DNA of 6,382 nucleotides from Actinomycetota bacterium (lineage in GTDB: Bacteria > Actinomycetota > Actinomycetes > S36-B12 > UBA10799), in assembly GCA_030837445.1 (NCBI GenBank), contig JAUPKM010000013.1, positions 1 to 6,382 on the forward strand, in the 5' to 3' direction. Of this stretch, positions 1 through 4,196 are shown piece by piece. The notes under the pieces were generated by a model. That model was not told the DNA's origin. It made no database searches and saw nothing but the letters and a program-made list of their open reading frames with translations. Position 1 is the first letter of the stretch. Each line of letters begins with the position of its first letter. The translations under genes and the position numbers were made by a program.

Positions 1-464
1 AGAGTGCTCATCAAGAACAGAACGGCCCCGGACGGGTCGACGGGGTAGGGCTTGACGTACCCCCACAACGGTCCGAGTCCCATCGTTAACGGAAAAGCCA
101 GGTACCAGATCGGTGACAGCACCGTCCCGGCGATGTTGAGCGCAACGCGGCCCATCGAAGTCTGGATGTCATCGACGGTCGCCGCGGATGCGGTCGGCTC
201 GGCTGGTGCTGTGACTGCCTCATCACTGAATGTCACCGGTGTCGCAGCCGGGCCAATACCTACAGCGGCAGCCTGGGGAGCGGAGTTCACCAGAGCCGCG
301 ACCCCGGTGGCGATGGCAGCTTGGAGCTGTACTGCGACGATCTCGGGTCGGGCTTCCAGCGAGCCGCCGCGACCTGGAGGCACCGACACTACGGTCAGCG
401 CCATCACAGCAGCGGTGCCAGCCGCACCGATGTTGAGGCACTGCGAACGAACGAATCCCGTCAT
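1..464 (-). CDS. Alanine-rich exported or membrane protein, 3' end cut by window
   Basis: This open minus-strand frame runs off the left edge; 154 codons are visible. The start at 464 is favoured because a GGGGGAAG ribosome site lies 7 bases before it. The first 30 residues (MTGFVRSQCL, then an Ala/Val-rich stretch) look like a signal peptide or N-terminal membrane anchor. Residues 40-100 are rich in Ala, Val, Thr and Pro, and residues 106-135 form a second hydrophobic stretch (VALNIAGTVLSPIWYLAF). No catalytic motif is visible. The overall style, a signal-like start followed by an Ala/Pro linker, is common in mycobacterial envelope proteins of unknown function. It ends more than 460 bases away from the next gene's start and shares that gene's strand; co-transcription is possible but not shown. 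The plus-strand frame over the same bases is interpreted as a shadow. Function unknown. Confidence 0.72.
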   Translation of the reverse strand, partial: MTGFVRSQCLNIGAAGTAAVMALTVVSVPPGRGGSLEARPEIVAVQLQAAIATGVAALVNSAPQAAAVGIGPAATPVTFSDEAVTAPAEPTASAATVDDIQTSMGRVALNIAGTVLSPIWYLAFPLTMGLGPLWGYVKPYPVDPSGAVLFLMST

Positions 465-471
465 GTCGTGA

Positions 472-479
472 CTTCCCCC
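472..479 (-). promoter_or_regulatory. Ribosome binding site deciding the start at 464
   Basis: On the minus strand GGGGGAAG lies 7 bases before the ATG at 464. It is a strong purine-rich match and closely resembles the GGGGGAA site before the small secreted protein gene next door. Confidence 0.6.
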
Positions 480-636
480 AAAGCGATCTGCCTCACCCAA
501 CAGATTCCGGCGGCCCTTCCCAGTTCGGACGCGGCCACCGATCAACTGGGGAGGAAGTTAGCACGAAAGCAGCGTCCAATCGTTCTGGTGGATTTCCCGC
601 CGGTGCGCCGATTCGGTTTCTGTTGTTGGTGACGGT

Positions 637-960
637 TTAGGCCCCGCCGCCGCAGCTGCCGGGGGGTGCTAGCGGCGGGTTGGGTCCGCCGTCTCCGATG
701 ACGCAGTCCATTCGGAAGATCGGCGTCGCGAAGGTTCCGCCGGTCATGGACAACTGGTGCCAGTAGCTACCGTCGGGGTACTTCTGGCCGTCGCACCACT
801 TGACGGCGAGAAAGCCGCCCTCACCGCCCGGGCAGTGGGCGGCGGTCATGTTCGGGACCAGGGGGTCTTGTCCCGGCGGACCGGCGGTGCTGGTGGCGGG
901 CTGGAAGATCGCTCCGGCCAAGGCGAGGGCGGCGGTGCTGGTGACTAGACGCTTGATCAT
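637..960 (-). CDS. Small secreted four-cysteine protein
   Basis: A complete 107-residue product. The frame stays open for 28 more codons upstream, but the ATG at 960 is chosen because GGGGGAA ends 5 bases before it and because translation from there gives a textbook signal peptide. That peptide is MIKRLV, then an Ala/Leu core, then STA, with likely cleavage after Ala26. The mature part of about 81 residues contains Cys43, Cys56, Cys86 and Cys103, enough for two disulfides in the oxidising cell envelope. It also has an aromatic segment around KYPDGSYWHQ (residues 60-69) and a Gly/Pro-rich tail ending CGGGA. It resembles small secreted proteins of unknown function that I associate with mycobacteria, but I cannot name a family or a function. 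It lies 109 bases downstream of the recombinase gene on the same strand, with its own ribosome site. Confidence 0.85.
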   Translation of the reverse strand: MIKRLVTSTAALALAGAIFQPATSTAGPPGQDPLVPNMTAAHCPGGEGGFLAVKWCDGQKYPDGSYWHQLSMTGGTFATPIFRMDCVIGDGGPNPPLAPPGSCGGGA

Positions 961-965
961 TTCTG

Positions 966-972
966 TTCCCCC
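966..972 (-). promoter_or_regulatory. Ribosome binding site deciding the start at 960
   Basis: On the minus strand GGGGGAA ends 5 bases before the ATG at 960. The longer in-frame reading from 1044 would translate through this site and put 28 extra residues, including charged ones, in front of the signal peptide. The shorter start is therefore preferred. Confidence 0.6.
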
Positions 973-1069
973 AGTCATCGGGTCGGTCCCGGAGGGTCGA
1001 GTGATCAGAAGGCCCCGCCCCCGTTGGTTCACCGTAGTCACCAAGGAGCAGTAGGGCAGCGATTTTGTC

Positions 1070-1654
1070 TCAGTCTTGCGGCTGCAGGTTCAAGTACCTG
1101 TACAAGGTCGTCCGTCCGATCGACAGTGTCCTGCAAATCGTCGCGGCGGTCTCCCCGGACTCCTTCATCCGACGTGCCAGCGCCGCCTGGTCGGCGTCGA
1201 GCTTGACCGGGCGACCGAATTTCACCCCTGACTTGCGGGCGTGGTCGAGCTTGAGCGCGGTGCGCTCCCGGATCAGCTCCCGCTCGTACTCGGCGATCGA
1301 CATCAAGATTCCGGCGACCATCCGGCCGGTGCTGGTGGAGGTGTCGACGCCGTCGTGGATCGACTTGACCGTCACCCCGCGCTCGGTGAGGTCGTGCAGG
1401 GTGTTGACGATCGAGCGCATGTTGCGGCCCAGCCGGTCGAGACGCCACACGATCAGGGTGTCGCCGGTGCGCAGATAGTTGAGGCATTCGGTGAATCCGG
1501 GTCGATCATCGCGGGCACCGGACATCACGTCGTGGAAGATGCGGCCCGCCCCGGCGGCGGTCAACTGTTCGGTCTGCTGTTCCAAGGTTTGAGTCAGGGT
1601 CGACACCCGGGCGTAGCCGACGACGGTGGACGAGGGGGCGGTGGTGGCGACCAT
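1070..1654 (-). CDS. Small serine recombinase (resolvase/invertase family)
   Basis: A complete 194-residue DNA recombinase, close to the usual 180-200 residues of Tn3/gamma-delta-type resolvases and invertases. The catalytic domain begins VVGYARVST, giving the nucleophile Ser18 and Arg16. The motif WRLDRLGRN (70-78) supplies the arginines matching R68 and R71 of gamma-delta resolvase. The segment AEYERELIRERT (121-132) begins the long dimer helix. After the FGRP hinge (146-149), residues 154-190 form a helix-turn-helix (TAATICRTLSIGRTTLYRYL) for binding the recombination site. The domain order, catalytic then HTH, argues against IS607-type transposases, in which the DNA-binding domain comes first. 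The frame also opens at an ATG at 1699, but that start lies inside the upstream repeats; the ATG at 1654 follows a TACAAT box by six bases and puts the catalytic domain near the N-terminus. All key residues are present, so it appears functional. Whether it resolves cointegrates or plasmid multimers, or inverts DNA, cannot be told from the gene alone. No transposase is in the window. Confidence 0.93.
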   Translation of the reverse strand: MVATTAPSSTVVGYARVSTLTQTLEQQTEQLTAAGAGRIFHDVMSGARDDRPGFTECLNYLRTGDTLIVWRLDRLGRNMRSIVNTLHDLTERGVTVKSIHDGVDTSTSTGRMVAGILMSIAEYERELIRERTALKLDHARKSGVKFGRPVKLDADQAALARRMKESGETAATICRTLSIGRTTLYRYLNLQPQD

Positions 1655-1660
1655 GCTTCT

Positions 1661-1666
1661 ATTGTA
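1661..1666 (-). promoter_or_regulatory. -10 box TACAAT, leaderless arrangement for the recombinase gene
   Basis: On the minus strand TACAAT (5 of 6 matches to TATAAT) is followed by exactly six bases (AGAAGC) and then the ATG at 1654. In mycobacteria, initiation at this distance would start the transcript at the A of the ATG. No convincing -35 box is seen. The box overlaps the right arm of the inverted repeat 1665-1696, so recombinase bound there should block its own promoter. Confidence 0.5.
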
Positions 1667-1696
1667 CCGAAAGTGTCCGACAAGATACTTTCCGAA
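1665..1696. repeat. Inverted repeat, candidate recombinase binding site (res subsite I / operator)
   Basis: Read on the minus strand, the left arm TTCGGAAAGTATC and the right arm GACACTTTCGGTA flank a 6-base centre (TTGTCG). The arms match at 10 of 13 positions as inverted copies. The total of 32 bp is near the 28-34 bp of dimer sites bound by small serine recombinases. Its position directly before the recombinase gene, overlapping the -10 box, is the classical place for a res site that also acts as operator. The role is inferred from symmetry and position. Confidence 0.5.
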
Positions 1697-1726
1697 CATT
1701 GAGAATCGGGACAGACTTTCCGAACA
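1687..1726. repeat. Two exact 12-bp direct repeats upstream of the recombinase gene
   Basis: The plus-strand word ACTTTCCGAACA occurs at 1687-1698 and again at 1715-1726, 28 bp apart start to start. The first copy overlaps the left arm of the inverted repeat at 1665-1696. A related, inverted and imperfect copy (CGGTGTTCGGGAA, 1768-1780) mirrors 1718-1729 with one extra G. Together these span about 115 bp of the 153-bp gap between the ATPase and recombinase genes, about the size of a multi-subsite res region. The repeats are directly visible; their role is inferred. Confidence 0.6.
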
Positions 1727-1807
1727 CCGGGGTCCAGGGGAAACCGGTCGGCGAGTCTGGGTGGTGACGGTGTTCGGGAACCGACCAGTTTCGGGACGGG
1801 ATCGGTA

Positions 1808-3832
1808 TCAGGTTCGCTTGTCGGCCCAGACGATGATTTCGTCAATGACGTTGCGGATGCTTGGTAGCTCGACTCCGGCTAGGTCGAGAGCGCGGATGAT
1901 TCTTCTAACGCCATCGGTGGTTGTGATCGGCAGTCCGTAGTGGTTGAGGGCGTAGGACTTCCAGTCAACGGAATCCGACGGCCCGAGACCCTCGGCTGCG
2001 CGGGCTTCCTCGCGCAGTTCATGCCAGCCTGGAAATGGTCTGCCGAGGAACTTTCGGATGGCGTCAGTCGGGAGAGCGAAGAGCAAGTCGTCCTCGGCAA
2101 CGCCAAAAGGTGTCGGCGGGGGCAGGCCCTTCTCCTCAAATCTGCGGATCAGGCGAACTAGCTTCACTTCTTCGCTGGATCGTTTTGTGTTGGACCGATC
2201 CCAAATCGTCGCCGTTGTGGTGTTGTCGGTGAGCACACCAGTTTTTAGTTCGAGACGAATCGTAAGTTCTCCGTCGATCAGGCCCTCGAGGTTCTTGGTC
2301 CCGTGGATCGGGATAAGGGTGACTCCGGCGGCATCTAGAGCTGGCCCTGCGTATTCGTCCAGGACGGCTTCGTCGAGTGGCCCCTCGACGAAAAGGATGG
2401 CTCGTTGGAGTGAGAGTGCGGTTGCTGGGTGCATACCGACCTCTTCGGCAAGGTCCTGGAGTGCAGAGGTGGCGGTCGTGGGGATTGTCCTGACTTTCGT
2501 GTATGGCCGCGCTCTTGCTGGAAGGGCGTCGCCGTTTTGTGCGCCTTGGTCCTGGAAGTTGGGGGGTTGGGCCGCGTCCCGGGTCACTTTCACGAATGTG
2601 ACCTCGTTTCCTGAGGCACGTAAGAACTCCTCGTGGTGTGTCGCGGCCAATATGTTGAAACCGCACCCGACTAGTCGATGGCACCAGCGCACAACGCTGG
2701 CGACTGCGGAGTGGTGTAGGTGCGCTTCGGGCTCGTCGATGAACAACACGTGACCGGAGAAGGCTCGGCTGCCTGGTGTCCCAAGATCGCCTATGCCCTT
2801 ATCGCCGTCCGCGAGCCTTAGTGCTATCTGGACGGCGATGCCCATCCAACGCGAAGCTCCCCTGCCGAACTGATCGAGCGGGCGTCCGGGATCATCTGGT
2901 CCATCGTGATAGGTGAGCCGGACTTCAGGAAGGTCCTGCCAGTGCGAGGGCATGTGGAAGCTGGCCCGAATGGAGCCGTCCAGAAAATCGGGAAGCAGAT
3001 CGGTTGCAAGGGCGGAAACCTGCTCGAGACGTCGGATCACGTCGGTCCGGACACGCCACACCCCATCCGGCGCAGAGTCGCTGAACGGCTCAAGCCAACC
3101 CATTTTGGCCGGAACGATGCCGCCCCAAGCCGAGGGTGTTGCGATTGACTCGGCGATCGCCGCTGTGACCCAGTTGTCGATATCGGGGAACTCCCAGCCC
3201 AGAAATAGGGGCCGGGGGAACGGTCCGCGCCTTGATCGTTGCTGTTCGTCCACACGACCGAAGAGGCGGTAGAACTCTGCTTCATCCTCGCCTGAAGCGG
3301 CGAAATTCTCCGCCAACAGGTCGGCGTAATAGGCATCTTCATCCGAGTCGTCCTCGGGGAAATTCACCCGATAACATCCTTCAGATTCGATCTCGTAAAA
3401 GTCCCGGACGTCGGTGAACCACAGTTCCGGCTCGCCACGGTTGGTGCTTGCATAACAGACCTGCATGGGCGGTAGATGGCTAAAGCGAAGGACATGTTCC
3501 TCCACGGGTCCCCAGTTCGGAAGTGAGTCGAGGACGGCCCGGTCGAAGTGCAGGTCAGGATCAAGTTGCACATATGCCGCGCCGACCGGTAGGCCCACTC
3601 CGTGGGTTTTCCGTAATGTGTCGGGGAGCCGTCCCGCATTGTCGAACCTGCGAATACGTGGTTCCCCGCTACTCGGAGACTGCCTTGCGAACATGAGGTA
3701 AATATCTTCGAGTATGTTCGTTTTCCCCGCGTTATTCTTTCCGAACAACACGGTAAATCGGCCGACTTCGAATTCCTGTTGATAGATCAAAGATCGCTCG
3801 CCGCCGGGCAAGAAGACCTTGCAGAGTCGCAT
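1808..3832 (-). CDS. OLD-family-like ATPase with C-terminal TOPRIM domain
   Basis: A 674-residue protein predicted to be a DNA-directed, ATP-dependent nuclease of the overcoming-lysogenisation-defect (OLD) type. The ABC/SMC-like ATPase half has a Walker A at 30-39 (FGKNNAGKTN), a signature-like GRGASRWM at 323-330, a Walker B with downstream helix at 361-374 (HVLFIDEPEAHLHH) and an H-loop at 396-404 (AATHHEEFL). An acidic insertion lies at about 158-187. The second half looks like a TOPRIM domain: AILFVEGPLDEAVLDEY (478-494, Glu483 as metal ligand), IHGTKNLEGLID (509-520), GVLTDNTTT (532-540, Asp536) and AEDDLLFALP (579-588). Where many TOPRIM domains have DxD, this one reads DNT, so the second acidic ligand is absent or supplied elsewhere. 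The length fits stand-alone class 1 OLD proteins; no UvrD/GajB-like helicase, reverse transcriptase or methylase is adjacent. The start at 3832 is fixed by an in-frame stop four codons upstream and a TAGATT box six bases before the ATG; no ribosome site is visible. Anti-phage defence is the likeliest role by family, but unproven; DNA repair or maintenance is possible. Confidence 0.9.
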   Translation of the reverse strand: MRLCKVFLPGGERSLIYQQEFEVGRFTVLFGKNNAGKTNILEDIYLMFARQSPSSGEPRIRRFDNAGRLPDTLRKTHGVGLPVGAAYVQLDPDLHFDRAVLDSLPNWGPVEEHVLRFSHLPPMQVCYASTNRGEPELWFTDVRDFYEIESEGCYRVNFPEDDSDEDAYYADLLAENFAASGEDEAEFYRLFGRVDEQQRSRRGPFPRPLFLGWEFPDIDNWVTAAIAESIATPSAWGGIVPAKMGWLEPFSDSAPDGVWRVRTDVIRRLEQVSALATDLLPDFLDGSIRASFHMPSHWQDLPEVRLTYHDGPDDPGRPLDQFGRGASRWMGIAVQIALRLADGDKGIGDLGTPGSRAFSGHVLFIDEPEAHLHHSAVASVVRWCHRLVGCGFNILAATHHEEFLRASGNEVTFVKVTRDAAQPPNFQDQGAQNGDALPARARPYTKVRTIPTTATSALQDLAEEVGMHPATALSLQRAILFVEGPLDEAVLDEYAGPALDAAGVTLIPIHGTKNLEGLIDGELTIRLELKTGVLTDNTTTATIWDRSNTKRSSEEVKLVRLIRRFEEKGLPPPTPFGVAEDDLLFALPTDAIRKFLGRPFPGWHELREEARAAEGLGPSDSVDWKSYALNHYGLPITTTDGVRRIIRALDLAGVELPSIRNVIDEIIVWADKRT

Positions 3833-3838
3833 GACCGG

Positions 3839-3844
3839 AATCTA
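3839..3844 (-). promoter_or_regulatory. -10 box TAGATT, leaderless arrangement for the ATPase gene
   Basis: On the minus strand TAGATT (TANNNT, the mycobacterial SigA -10 pattern) is followed by six bases (CCGGTC) and the ATG at 3832, so a transcript would begin at or next to the start codon. The lack of a purine-rich ribosome site agrees with leaderless translation. No good -35 hexamer is visible upstream. Confidence 0.5.
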
Positions 3845-4100
3845 GCAAGCACAGGTGCGCCGAGTCGGGCGCGGTTACCCTCCGGCCTGAACCACGGGCA
3901 CCGCTGGTCGACCCTGGCATCGCCCTGCGGCTGCGTCTGCGGCGACTTACGTTAACTCTCGCTCGCGAAGTGGGCATCCTCAATGTTTAGGGCCTGAGCG
4001 CCAATCAAATCTTTTGGTATATCAATTGAAGTCTATTTGCCAGTATGCATTTGTCTACTGCACCTAACACTCCTCGGCATTTGATCGTGGAGGTACCCCT

Positions 4101-4124
4101 GTGAAATATTTCAGCATTGAATAG
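4101..4124 (+). CDS. Possible 7-codon leader ORF upstream of the PGRS-propeller gene
   Basis: GGAGGT (4089-4094) is the best Shine-Dalgarno match noticed in the window and lies 6 bases before a GTG at 4101. That GTG opens a frame of only seven codons (start, Lys, Tyr, Phe, Ser, Ile, Glu) before TAG at 4122-4124. The main ATG is 72 bases further on, in the same phase, but has only a G-run as ribosome site. This layout fits a regulatory leader peptide or upstream ORF. It could equally be chance; there is no run of identical amino acids of the kind that marks classical attenuators. Confidence 0.3.
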   Translation: MKYFSIE

Positions 4125-4146
4125 CGGTAATTTTCAGCGCCGACGG

Positions 4147-4168
4147 GCACAGGGGGTTTCCCCTATGC
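4147..4168 (+). promoter_or_regulatory. Hairpin in the putative 5' leader of the PGRS-propeller gene
   Basis: GCA-C-AGGGG pairs with CCCCT-A-TGC around a 4-base GTTT loop: eight base pairs with one C/A mismatch. No T-run follows, so it is not a standard intrinsic terminator. The CCCC arm (4160-4163) could alternatively pair with the G-run just before the start codon (4187-4192), which would hide the ribosome site. It is seen as sequence complementarity only. Confidence 0.35.
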
Positions 4169-4196
4169 AGGCGTCGGGCGGTCGACGGGGGGCGTC

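Larger units (their letters stand above)
3833..4196. other. Divergent intergenic region with AT-rich core
   Basis: These 364 bp separate the minus-strand ATPase gene from the plus-strand PGRS-propeller gene and must hold promoters for both. The left part (3845-3960) is GC-rich without a recognisable gene; no tRNA cloverleaf is seen. Bases 4001-4060 have only 20 G/C of 60, far below the surroundings, and contain the 8-bp palindrome TCAATTGA (4022-4029), possibly operator DNA. Several weak -10-like words occur there (for example TATTTG and TATGCA), but none pairs convincingly with a -35 box, so the exact plus-strand promoter is not called. The right part contains a possible 7-codon leader ORF (4101-4124) and a hairpin (4147-4168). 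Confidence 0.6.

Noticed and set aside
52..471. 139-codon plus-strand open frame
   Set aside because: It lies opposite the minus-strand frame 1-464, which has a strong ribosome site, a signal-like N-terminus and runs through the edge. The plus-strand product has no recognisable feature.
1070..1699. Longer recombinase start at 1699
   Set aside because: The extra 15 residues would be encoded by the repeat and promoter region, and the TACAAT box sits six bases before the internal ATG at 1654.
2058..2753. 231-codon plus-strand open frame and other frames across 1880-3700
   Set aside because: They overlap the ATPase frame, whose motifs are all in place; these are antisense or out-of-frame shadows.
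3737..3747. A third near-copy (11 bp) of the upstream recombinase repeat word
   Set aside because: It coincides with the Phe-Gly-Lys codons of the Walker A motif, so protein constraint explains it; no partner arm or spacing like that at 1665-1726.
3895..3960. GGTCGACCC and surrounding complementarity as a possible tRNA arm
   Set aside because: No acceptor or anticodon stem could be paired around it.
3732..3983. 83-codon minus-strand open frame overlapping the start of the ATPase gene
   Set aside because: It is arginine-rich with no motif, is out of phase with the ATPase and covers its N-terminus and promoter; likely chance.
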